NCBI GenBank assembly: GCA_934426255.1
Contig: CAKRYD010000011.1
Location: 15,903 to 79,902, forward strand
Source of the DNA: an uncultured Bacteroidaceae bacterium
GTDB taxonomy: Bacteria; Bacteroidota; Bacteroidia; Bacteroidales; Bacteroidaceae
DNA length: 64,000 nt
Direction of reading: 5' to 3'
Shown here: one piece after another, positions 26,701 through 34,199 of the stretch
Layout of the letters: every line of letters starts with the position of its first letter
Position numbering within the stretch: position 1 is the stretch's first letter
The notes under the pieces: model-generated
What the model was told of the DNA's origin: nothing
Database searches by the model: none
Seen by the model: only the letters and a program-made list of their open reading frames with translations
Program-made: the position numbers and the translations under genes

Positions 26701-28980
26701 ATGAAGACTTTGACAATGATAAAACCAATTCTATACGGTTCGTATGTGGTGTTGGTGGCGGTCATGGCGATTGCCACGCTGGTTGAAAACTGCGACGAAG
26801 CGTTGGGGCGCTCCATATACGCCTCGTCCCTGTTCACCGCGGCCTGGGCAGTGCTTGCCGCAACTTCTGTTGTTGTGCTTTGGCGCGCGTGCCGCTGCCG
26901 CAAGAGCCTTACTTTCTATCTGCTTCATGCCGCGTTGCTCGTCATTCTGCTGGGTGCTCTTGTCACGAGGCTCGGTTCGCACGGCGGGCGGCTTCATTTG
27001 CGCATAGGCGAGACGGCATACTGCTATATGGAGGCTGAGGATGGCGGGCGATGGCACGAGAGTAGCCTGCCTTATGCCTTGCGACTCGACACTTTCAATG
27101 TGGTTTACCACGAAGGGACGGCCGCTCCGGTCGACTATGTTTCGCATCTCACCGTCATCGATGGCGGAAAGGAGCAAAAGGCGGTGGTTTCGATGAACAG
27201 GATTCTAAGTTACAAGTCGATGCGGTTTTATCAGACGTCGTACGACGAGGATGGGCGCGGCAGTGTTTTCACACTCTATGCCGACCCTGCCGGCATTGCC
27301 GTTTCCTATGCGGGCTATGCCCTGTTGATATTTTCGTTGATTTGGATGCTGTTTGATCCGCGCGGTGCCTACCGCCGTTTGCTGCGCCATCCGTTGCTTG
27401 GCAAGGGGCTGTCGGTGATAATCGTTGCGGCAGCGGCCATGCTTGCTCCCCAGAGGGTGCAGGCGCAGACGGCATTGCCCGAAAAGACGGCGCGCGACTT
27501 CTGCCGCTTGCAGGTGGTCTATAACGACCGCGTGTGTCCGTTGCAGACATTTGCCATCGACTTTACGAAAAAAATCTGTGGCAGCCGCTCTTACAACGGT
27601 CTGACGGCCGAGCAGGTGCTGTCGGGCTGCATTTTTTGGGGAGATGAGTGGGCCGCCGAGCCGTTTATCCGGATTTCGTCGTCTTTGCTGCAGTCGCGCC
27701 TGAGTTGGCCCGACCATGTGGCTGCCAAGGCCTTTTTCGGCAATCCTTCGGGCGCGATACGCGACGACGGTTATGCCTTGACGCCCTACCTGCTGGAATA
27801 CTATCACGGGGTGAACGACAAGTTTCACCGCGATATAGCCAAAACCGACGAGCAGGTGATGTTGTTCATGGAGCTGCGGCGCGGCGCGTTGCTCAGGATG
27901 TTTCCGCATGGCGAGGGCGGCCGCACCGTGTGGTATGCCCCGACCGACCGGTTGCCTTCTTCGATGAGCGAAGGCGAGCGTCTGTTTGTGCAAAATTTCT
28001 TCAATCTGCTTTACCAGGAGGCCAAGGCGCGAAACTATGCTGCCATGGAGCGTCTGATAGACAAGATGCACCGCTATCAGCTGCGCAATGCCGGCCGAAG
28101 CATGCCGTCGCCCGTGGTGACCAAGGCCGAGACGGTCTACAATTCCGCGCCATGGGTCACCATTCTGTTCATCTGCAACCTTACGCTCGGCTTCCTCGCC
28201 ATGGTTCTTACGCTTTTCGGGCTCATGCGCCGCAACAGCCGGGAGCCATCGCGCTTTGACGATATGGCGCGGAAGTTCTTCCTTTCGGCTGCCACCGTGG
28301 CCTTTCTGGCGCTCACGCTTGTCATAGCCCTGCGCTGGACGATAGGCGGCACCGTTCCGCTCAACAACGGATATGAAACGATGCTCGCCATGGCATGGTT
28401 CATACAGTTGTTTGCTTTTGTCTTCTACCGCCGTTTCCACATCGTGCTGGCTTTCGGACTGCTGCTTTCGGGCTTTTTCCTGCTTGTCAGTCACATCTCG
28501 TTAATGGACCCGCAGATCACCCACCGCATGCCGGTGCTCAATTCGCCCCTGCTGAGCCTTCATGTGTCGGTCATCATGATGGCCTATGCCCTGTTGTCGC
28601 TCACTTTCCTGTGCGGCGCGACGGCTTTGCTTGTAAGGCTGTTGCAGAGAGACACCCACCGCATGCACGAGCAAATGCAGGCCTTGCAGCTGTTGAGCCG
28701 CCTGCTGCTCTATCCTGCCGTGGCGGCTCTTGGAACAGGCATCTTCGTGGGAGCGATATGGGCCAACGTGAGCTGGGGACAGTATTGGAGCTGGGACCCC
28801 AAGGAAACGTGGGCGTTGATCACCTTTATGGTCTATGCCGTGGCTCTTCACCCCACTCTGATACGCCGCCTCAACGCACCTTTGGCCTATCATGTCTTCA
28901 TGGTTTTCGCTTTCCTGGCATTGCTCATGACCTATTTCGGTGTCAACTACCTGCTGGGCGGAATGCACAGCTATGCGTAG
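26701..28980 (+). CDS. Fused cytochrome c assembly protein CcsB-CcsA (system II)
   Basis: A 759-residue membrane protein. The N-terminal ResB/CcsB-like part has three early helices (YGSYVVLVAVMAIATLV, FTAAWAVLAATSVVVLW, LLHAALLVILLGALV), then a large periplasmic region, with another helix pair near residues 200-260. The C-terminal CcsA part holds six to eight helices and the tryptophan-rich heme-binding motif WGQYWSWDPKETW near residue 695. System II exports heme and attaches it to CxxCH motifs. The gene directly follows a di-heme cytochrome gene, its obvious client. It starts at ATG 26701. Confidence 0.92.
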   Translation: MKTLTMIKPILYGSYVVLVAVMAIATLVENCDEALGRSIYASSLFTAAWAVLAATSVVVLWRACRCRKSLTFYLLHAALLVILLGALVTRLGSHGGRLHLRIGETAYCYMEAEDGGRWHESSLPYALRLDTFNVVYHEGTAAPVDYVSHLTVIDGGKEQKAVVSMNRILSYKSMRFYQTSYDEDGRGSVFTLYADPAGIAVSYAGYALLIFSLIWMLFDPRGAYRRLLRHPLLGKGLSVIIVAAAAMLAPQRVQAQTALPEKTARDFCRLQVVYNDRVCPLQTFAIDFTKKICGSRSYNGLTAEQVLSGCIFWGDEWAAEPFIRISSSLLQSRLSWPDHVAAKAFFGNPSGAIRDDGYALTPYLLEYYHGVNDKFHRDIAKTDEQVMLFMELRRGALLRMFPHGEGGRTVWYAPTDRLPSSMSEGERLFVQNFFNLLYQEAKARNYAAMERLIDKMHRYQLRNAGRSMPSPVVTKAETVYNSAPWVTILFICNLTLGFLAMVLTLFGLMRRNSREPSRFDDMARKFFLSAATVAFLALTLVIALRWTIGGTVPLNNGYETMLAMAWFIQLFAFVFYRRFHIVLAFGLLLSGFFLLVSHISLMDPQITHRMPVLNSPLLSLHVSVIMMAYALLSLTFLCGATALLVRLLQRDTHRMHEQMQALQLLSRLLLYPAVAALGTGIFVGAIWANVSWGQYWSWDPKETWALITFMVYAVALHPTLIRRLNAPLAYHVFMVFAFLALLMTYFGVNYLLGGMHSYA

Positions 28981-29007
28981 CGGGCGCAAAGTGCAGGCCG
29001 CCGTTTC

Positions 29008-29038
29008 TTGCCGTCTTCGCAAATTAGTAGTACCTTTG
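29008..29038 (+). promoter_or_regulatory. Promoter for rsmG
   Basis: TTG at 29008-29010 and TACCTTTG at 29031-29038, 20 bp apart, in the 93-bp gap after ccsBA. It rules out an upstream start for rsmG and supports ATG 29074. Confidence 0.7.
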
Positions 29039-29073
29039 CGCCACAATGCAAACCACTTGTAAAAAATCACAAC

Positions 29074-29718
29074 ATGGACACGCCTGAGACTTCTATCGGC
29101 ATGATAACGGATTTGTTTCCCCGTCTCACACCGTTGCAACAGCAGCAGCTGGGCCGGCTTTATGCACTCTATCAGGATTGGAACGCCAAGATCAACGTCA
29201 TTTCGCGGCGCGACATCGATCACCTTTATCTGCGCCACGTGCTCCACTCCATGGCCATTGCGCGCTACATAAGTTTCAAGCCCGGCACAAGCATCCTCGA
29301 CGTAGGCACGGGAGGCGGATTTCCCGGAATACCTCTGGCCATCTGTTTCCCCGAATGCCGGTTTACGCTGATCGACAGCATCGGAAAGAAAATCCGTGTG
29401 GCTGCGGCCGTGGCCAATGGCATCGGGCTCACCAACACGCTTGCCGTGCAACGCAATGCGAAGGAAGAAAAGGGAAAATATGATTTCATCGTGAGCCGCG
29501 CCGTCATGAACGCGCGCCAGCTGGTCGACATGGTGCGAAAAAACATTGACCGCCGCCAACACAACGCCCTGCCCAACGGGCTCATCTGTCTTAAGGGCGG
29601 CAATCTCGACGAAGAACTCTCGCAGCTCGCTTGCCCTTATGAGCTTGTAGCCATATCCGACTACTTTAAAGACCCGTTTTTTGAAACCAAACAGATACTT
29701 TACGTCCCTTTATCCTAA
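29074..29718 (+). CDS. rsmG: 16S rRNA (guanine-527-N7)-methyltransferase
   Basis: About 214 residues from ATG 29074; the open frame extends 22 codons upstream but crosses the promoter. RsmG methylates G527 of 16S rRNA, near the decoding site, using S-adenosylmethionine. The SAM motif is ILDVGTGGGFPGIPLAI near residue 73, preceded by NAKINVISRRDIDHLYLRHVLHS, the family N-terminal signature. FIVSRAV near residue 136 and LKGGN complete it. The MBL-fold gene begins 11 bp after the stop, so both share a transcript. Confidence 0.95.
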   Translation: MDTPETSIGMITDLFPRLTPLQQQQLGRLYALYQDWNAKINVISRRDIDHLYLRHVLHSMAIARYISFKPGTSILDVGTGGGFPGIPLAICFPECRFTLIDSIGKKIRVAAAVANGIGLTNTLAVQRNAKEEKGKYDFIVSRAVMNARQLVDMVRKNIDRRQHNALPNGLICLKGGNLDEELSQLACPYELVAISDYFKDPFFETKQILYVPLS

Positions 29719-29728
29719 ACAGAAAAAA

Positions 29729-30388
29729 ATGATTGATATTGCCCGCTTTATAGTCAACCCGCTTGAGGAAAACTGCTACGTAGTTTCCGACCAGACCCAT
29801 GAAGCCGTCATCGTAGACAACGGTGCTTTCTATCCCGAAGAGGTAGATGCCGTAATTGGATATATTGAGAAAAACAAACTGAAGCCGGTATGCCAGTTGG
29901 CAACCCACGCCCATTTCGATCACATCATGGGCAGCGGTTCGATATACGACAAGTTTGGCCTGAGCCTGCGCTTCTCGCCCGACGATGCCAAGTTGTATGG
30001 CGACATTGTGCAGCAAACAGAAATGTTTCTCGGCATGCGTCCGCCCCGTCAGCCCGCACCTCCGGGCCTGCCCCTGCGCCATGGCGACAGCGTAGGTTTC
30101 GGCACACATAGCATCAGTGTCATAGCAACGCCCGGCCATTCGCCCGGCGGACTGTGTTTCTATCTGGAAGACGAGCAGACCCTCTTGAGCGGCGACAGCC
30201 TGTTTCATCACAGCATAGGCCGCACCGACCTGCCCGACGGCAGCAGCCGCGACCTGATCACATCGTTGCAAAGCCGCATTCTGGTGCTTCCGCCCCAAGT
30301 GAAGGTGTTGCCCGGTCACGGCGAAGAGACGTCAATCGGAGAAGAGCAGGCCCACAATCCCTATTTGCAGCCTTACCCTCTGAAATAG
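29729..30388 (+). CDS. MBL-fold metallo-hydrolase (glyoxalase II-like)
   Basis: About 219 residues from ATG 29729. The dinuclear-metal motif THAHFDHIMGS (HxHxDH) lies near residue 55. Further metal ligands are in TPGHSPGG, GDSLFHHSIGRTDLPDG and LPGHGEETSIGEE. The arrangement is that of the small hydroxyacylglutathione-hydrolase-like subgroup, which cleaves thioesters or related bonds; the actual substrate is unknown. It is co-transcribed with rsmG (10-bp gap) and converges on rlmI across the repeat-rich intergenic region. Confidence 0.9.
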   Translation: MIDIARFIVNPLEENCYVVSDQTHEAVIVDNGAFYPEEVDAVIGYIEKNKLKPVCQLATHAHFDHIMGSGSIYDKFGLSLRFSPDDAKLYGDIVQQTEMFLGMRPPRQPAPPGLPLRHGDSVGFGTHSISVIATPGHSPGGLCFYLEDEQTLLSGDSLFHHSIGRTDLPDGSSRDLITSLQSRILVLPPQVKVLPGHGEETSIGEEQAHNPYLQPYPLK

Positions 30389-30446
30389 AAGCCCACCTGC
30401 CGCAACAGGCAGCCTTCGAGAGCCGCAAAAAGGCGTTATGCCTGCA

Positions 30447-30464
30447 TTGAATACGCGTATTCAA
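30447..30464. repeat. 18-bp perfect palindrome
   Basis: TTGAATACGCGTATTCAA is its own complement. It lies 58 bp after the MBL-fold stop in the convergent gap with rlmI, and shares the string GTATTCAA with the next hairpin. Confidence 0.9.
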
Positions 30465-30466
30465 CC

Positions 30467-30483
30467 CCCGTATTCAATACGGG
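30467..30483. repeat. 17-bp hairpin sequence
   Basis: CCCGTATT, one C and AATACGGG form an 8+1+8 near-perfect palindrome 2 bp after the previous one. AA/TT flanks can extend alternative pairings. Confidence 0.85.
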
Positions 30484-30602
30484 TTAAAAGGGAAAGAAAG
30501 AAAAGCAAAGAAAGAAAAATCTTCCTCCCCACACCCCTCTATCTATAAAGAAAGAAATATAAAAGAAAGAAAGGGAAACTTTCTATACGCGCGCGGGCGC
30601 GC
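30484..30602. repeat. Purine-rich GAAA-type low-complexity tract ending in alternating GC
   Basis: Most of the stretch is built from reiterated AAAGAAAG/GAAA units on the plus strand. It is broken by a pyrimidine block (about 30521-30545) and closed by a short hairpin (AGAAAG/CTTTCT, 30568-30584) and an alternating GCGCGC-gg-GCGCGC segment (30589-30602). No ORF or known RNA is evident. It separates convergent genes and may end transcription, but there is no classical U-tract. Confidence 0.7.
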
Positions 30603-30614
30603 AGGGAGGGAGGT

Positions 30615-31793
30615 CTATTCCACGTAGAGAACGAGGCCTTTCAGATATTCCCCTTCGGGATGAAAGATATTGACGGGATGATCGGCCGGCTGGTGGAGCT
30701 GGTGCAATATGCGCACAAACCGGCGGCTTTGAGCGGCTGCGGTGAATACGGCCAGACGGAACTGCTCCTTGTTGACGGCCTGCGAGCAGCTGAACGTAAA
30801 CAAGAGTCCTCCCGGCTTAATTTTCTCGAAAGCCTTTGCGTTGAGACGTATGTAGCCCTTGAGGGCATTGTGGACGGCATCGCGATGTTTGGCAAAAGCC
30901 GGTGGGTCGAGCACAATCAGGTCATAACTGTTGTCCATGGCCGAAAGAAACTTGAAGGCATCCTCGGCATGCGAAAAGTGGTTATTACAGTGGGGAAAAT
31001 TGAGGGCCACATTGGCATCTGTGATGCTCACGGCACGTGCCGAGCTGTCGACCGAATGCACTTCGGAGGCTCCCCCTCGCAAGGCATAGACCGAGAAGCC
31101 GCCGGTGTAGCAAAACATGTTGAGCACTTTCCTGCCTTTGGCATATTGCTCCAGCAGGCGGCGGTTTTCGCGCTGGTCGATGAAAAAGCCCGTCTTCTGC
31201 CCTTTCACCCAATCAATCTCGAAACTCAGTCCGTATTCCTTGGCAATGTTGGGCGATTCGGAGCCGTAGAGATAGCCGGCCTCGGCTTCCACATTGGCTT
31301 TGTAGGGCAGCGTGGTGTCGCTCTTGTAGTAAATGCTTGTGAGCAGTTCCGGCATCAGCCTGACCAAAGCCCCGGAAATTTCGTGGCGTGCCAGATGCAT
31401 GCCTACACTGTGGGCCTGAATGACGGCCGTATGCTCGTAAATGTCGATGATGAGGCCGGGAAGGGCATCGCCTTCGCCGTGAACAAGACGGAATATCCGG
31501 TTTTGGGCAGATACAACGCCGATGCTTTGGCGCATCAGCCACGCTTTACTGAGGCGTTGGAACCAGAAATCCTCGTCGATGGTCTCTTGCGAAAAGGTCA
31601 GCATGCGCACGGCAATGGAACCGAACTGAAAATGGCCGATGCCTGCCGATTCGCCTTTGGCATCGATGACATTGACAATGCTGCCCTCTTCCACTCCGTT
31701 GTCTGTCCTGCTGATGGCACCCGAAAACACCCACGGATGAAAACGCTTGAGTCCGCCGTCTTTGCCCGGCTTGAGATATACTTTCTTATACAT
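30615..31793 (-). CDS. rlmI: Class I SAM-dependent rRNA methyltransferase (RlmI-like)
   Basis: A 392-residue protein: N-terminal PUA RNA-binding domain (GGLKRFHPWVFSGAI, about residues 13-80), a middle EEHD-type region (WVKGQKTGFFIDQRENR), then a Rossmann methyltransferase domain with SAM motif LNMFCYTGGFSVYAL (near residue 222) and catalytic-loop VLDPPAFAKHRDA (near residue 295). RlmI makes m5C1962 in 23S rRNA; the exact target here is by homology. It follows the exonuclease gene by 9 bp, in a three-gene operon with DUF5063. Confidence 0.9.
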   Translation of the reverse strand: MYKKVYLKPGKDGGLKRFHPWVFSGAISRTDNGVEEGSIVNVIDAKGESAGIGHFQFGSIAVRMLTFSQETIDEDFWFQRLSKAWLMRQSIGVVSAQNRIFRLVHGEGDALPGLIIDIYEHTAVIQAHSVGMHLARHEISGALVRLMPELLTSIYYKSDTTLPYKANVEAEAGYLYGSESPNIAKEYGLSFEIDWVKGQKTGFFIDQRENRRLLEQYAKGRKVLNMFCYTGGFSVYALRGGASEVHSVDSSARAVSITDANVALNFPHCNNHFSHAEDAFKFLSAMDNSYDLIVLDPPAFAKHRDAVHNALKGYIRLNAKAFEKIKPGGLLFTFSCSQAVNKEQFRLAVFTAAAQSRRFVRILHQLHQPADHPVNIFHPEGEYLKGLVLYVE

Positions 31794-31802
31794 GGCGTAG
31801 TT

Positions 31803-32468
31803 TTATGCTGAAAACATGTCTTTTATGATGTCCGAAACCAATTTGTCGCAGTCGACGTGAGGAATCAGAACATAGTTGTGCTTTTTTTTCATCTCATCGA
31901 GACGTCTGTAAATCTTTATGCACGCCCAGGCATCTGTGGCGGCATACTGTTTTTGGGGGCGTGTAAGAACGTTGGCTTCCCAATTGCTCAGGCGTTGTGC
32001 CTTGGATATGCGTTTTCCGAAAAGATTGGCATAGAGTTTTTGCAGACTCTTGTCTTCAATGCCGAAAGAGGCGGCATAATCCTGCAAGTCAAGGTAGAGA
32101 CCGTTGTTGGTGCCCATGCGTTTGTAAAGGGCGTGCATGTCGTCGCGCAGCGACAGCCCCACTTTCAGCTGCGTGCGGTCTTCGAGCAGTTCCTTCAGGC
32201 AGTCGGGCATTCCCATCTTGTTGAGCCTGAAAAGAAAGCACATTTTGGCCGTTGCCAGTTGGAGCAAAGCCACTTTGTTGACGTGGCCGCGCTTGAAAGA
32301 CGGGCGGGTTTCGGTGTCGATACCGATAAGGCTTTCCTGCTTGAGATATTCAACTGCTTTTCGGGCGCTTTCGGCCGTTTCGACTACTATGATGCGTCCT
32401 TCAAACATGGCTTGCGGCATGTGTGGGATGCGCTCCTTGTCTATTTCGGCATAAATTGTCGTGTTCAC
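31803..32468 (-). CDS. DEDD-type 3'-5' exonuclease (RNase D-like)
   Basis: A 221-residue exonuclease domain protein. Metal-binding acids are visible: GIDTETRPSF (ExoI, near residue 49), LSLRDDMHALYKRM (ExoII, near residue 105) and YAATDAWACIKIYRRL (ExoIII with Tyr/Asp, near residue 177), i.e. a DEDDy enzyme. Without helicase or HRDC domains, it is the stand-alone form annotated as 3'-5' exonuclease in Bacteroidales. The start is GTG at 32468; the N-terminus TTIYAEIDKERIPHMPQAMFEG looks native, so I kept it. It lies 17 bp after DUF5063. Confidence 0.88.
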   Translation of the reverse strand: MNTTIYAEIDKERIPHMPQAMFEGRIIVVETAESARKAVEYLKQESLIGIDTETRPSFKRGHVNKVALLQLATAKMCFLFRLNKMGMPDCLKELLEDRTQLKVGLSLRDDMHALYKRMGTNNGLYLDLQDYAASFGIEDKSLQKLYANLFGKRISKAQRLSNWEANVLTRPQKQYAATDAWACIKIYRRLDEMKKKHNYVLIPHVDCDKLVSDIIKDMFSA

Positions 32469-32485
32469 CTTACCAATAGTTTAGC

Positions 32486-33016
32486 CTATTCTTCCATTTC
32501 CTGCATGAACATCACATCGTGCAAGGCTCTCATGACGCAGGGAATGCGCTGCCCCCAGTAGTGGGGGAACTGTTCCATCGTCAAAGCCAGCGACGCTTCC
32601 ATGGTTTCCTCGTAGCCCTGCCTGAAAATGCCGACAAAGTTGCGCAAATCCTGGTAGATGTCGGCCAAATCCTCCGAGATGGTCTTGCGTATGGGCTTGT
32701 CGCTGTATTTCATATCCTCCACAAAGACGTCCAGATAGTCGTCGTGGCTGCCCATGACGGCCGCCACGTTTGAAAGCACATAGTTATAGTCTTCTTCGGT
32801 TACCAATTGCTCTACATCGCCGCCGGCTTCATATTCCTTGCCGGTCAGAAGCATGGCCTTTACATACAACAGTGGCAATATCTTGAGCATGGCAGGGACA
32901 AATGTGCCGATGTCGCCGTCCTGCACTTGCTCAAGGCGCACACAATATTCTGTTGCAACCGTAACAAATTCGATGATATCCTGTGAATAGATTCCGCTGT
33001 CTGTCTGTTCTGTCAT
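32486..33016 (-). CDS. DUF5063 domain protein
   Basis: About 176 residues from ATG 33016 (MTEQTDSGIYSQDIIEF). The frame is open to 33109, but that part lies upstream of the -7 element. The protein is acidic, all-helical and soluble, with no catalytic motif I can name. DUF5063 is a Bacteroidetes/Actinobacteria family of unknown role. It leads a tight operon with an exonuclease and a 23S rRNA methyltransferase, hinting at RNA metabolism, which is only guilt by association. Confidence 0.8.
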   Translation of the reverse strand: MTEQTDSGIYSQDIIEFVTVATEYCVRLEQVQDGDIGTFVPAMLKILPLLYVKAMLLTGKEYEAGGDVEQLVTEEDYNYVLSNVAAVMGSHDDYLDVFVEDMKYSDKPIRKTISEDLADIYQDLRNFVGIFRQGYEETMEASLALTMEQFPHYWGQRIPCVMRALHDVMFMQEMEE

Positions 33017-33070
33017 TGTCTGGATTGACGTTAAAGCTCTCTCTGAGCAGGTCTTCTTGAAATCGAAGTG

Positions 33071-33078
33071 CAAAGGTA
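33071..33078 (-). promoter_or_regulatory. -7 element for the DUF5063-exonuclease-rlmI operon
   Basis: The minus strand reads TACCTTTG, 55 bp before ATG 33016. The gap is divergent with mltG, whose own -7 is at 33123-33130. Confidence 0.55.
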
Positions 33079-33122
33079 ATAAAAAGAACCATCTCGTTGC
33101 GGCTTTCAATCATTATAAGTCG

Positions 33123-33130
33123 TAACTTTG
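33123..33130 (+). promoter_or_regulatory. -7 element for mltG
   Basis: TAACTTTG, with TTG at 33097-33099 (23-bp spacing, slightly long). The ATG at 33150 is 19 bp downstream. Confidence 0.55.
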
Positions 33131-33149
33131 CAATATAAAAAACCGAAGA

Positions 33150-34181
33150 ATGTCATTGCAAATGATGAAAAAGAAAATACTTATTGCTTCCGTGGCCGGT
33201 TTCCTGGTGTTGGCGGCGGCAGTATGGGCGTTGTTTTTCTCTGCCATGTCGTCGGGTGCCACGAGCGTCTTTGTCGACATTGATGAAGACGACAACGTGG
33301 ATTCCGTGTTGGCCAAGGTCGGCAATGCCACCCACGCCGGAATACAAATGAAAGCCTTCAAAGTCATGGCCTCCGTTACCGGTTATGCCGGAAACATACG
33401 CACGGGCCATTACGAAATTACGCCCTCGACGGGATGCCTCCGTCTCTTGCGCAACATGAAAAATGGCTTGCAAAAACCCATCAGAATCACGATTCCCACG
33501 GTCAGGACCAACGAAAGGCTGGCCGCCGAATTGGGAAAAAGGCTCATGCTCGATTCTACCGACTTCATAGAACTGTTCAAGGACTCGTTGCGATGCGCAG
33601 AATACGGATGCGACACGTTCAGCATCATGGGATTGTTTATTCCCAATACGTACGAAATGTATTGGAACATACCCTTGGACAGATTCATGCTCAGGATAAA
33701 GAAAGAATCTACCGCTTTCTGGACTCCTGAACGTCTTAAAAAGGCCGAGGCTTCGTCTCTTACGCCGCTGCAGGTTGTCACCCTCGCTTCGATTATCGAC
33801 GAAGAAACGGCCAACAACGCCGAGAAGCCCGACATCGCCGCCATGTACCTTAACCGCCTGCGCAAAGGCATGCCGTTGCAGGCCGATCCCACCATCAAGT
33901 TTGCCACCCGGCAGTTTCAGTTGCGCAGAATATATCACAACATGCTTTTTGTAAAGAGCCCCTACAACACTTATAAGAACACAGGCCTTCCGCCCGGCCC
34001 GATACGCATACCTTCGGTGGCAGGAATCGACGCTGTGCTGAACAACAGGCAGCACGACTACCTTTACATGTGTGCCAAGGAGGATTTTTCGGGCACCCAT
34101 CGCTTTGCGCGCACCTACAGCGAGCATCTGACCAACGCCAAACGCTATACCGACGCTCTCAACCGGCGGGGCATCAAATAG
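33150..34181 (+). CDS. mltG: Endolytic peptidoglycan transglycosylase MltG (YceG)
   Basis: A 343-residue inner-membrane protein with one N-terminal membrane helix (about residues 8-30, KILIASVAGFLVLAAAVWALFF) and a periplasmic YceG domain. The catalytic Glu is in LASIIDEETANNAEK near residue 215, followed by AAMYLNRLRKGMPLQADPTIKFA and PYNTYKNTGLPPGPI, all family hallmarks. MltG cuts nascent glycan strands and is thought to set their length. It converges on malQ with an 18-bp gap and no terminator. Confidence 0.95.
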   Translation: MSLQMMKKKILIASVAGFLVLAAAVWALFFSAMSSGATSVFVDIDEDDNVDSVLAKVGNATHAGIQMKAFKVMASVTGYAGNIRTGHYEITPSTGCLRLLRNMKNGLQKPIRITIPTVRTNERLAAELGKRLMLDSTDFIELFKDSLRCAEYGCDTFSIMGLFIPNTYEMYWNIPLDRFMLRIKKESTAFWTPERLKKAEASSLTPLQVVTLASIIDEETANNAEKPDIAAMYLNRLRKGMPLQADPTIKFATRQFQLRRIYHNMLFVKSPYNTYKNTGLPPGPIRIPSVAGIDAVLNNRQHDYLYMCAKEDFSGTHRFARTYSEHLTNAKRYTDALNRRGIK

Positions 34182-34199
34182 GCTTCGGGCTTTGGGCGT

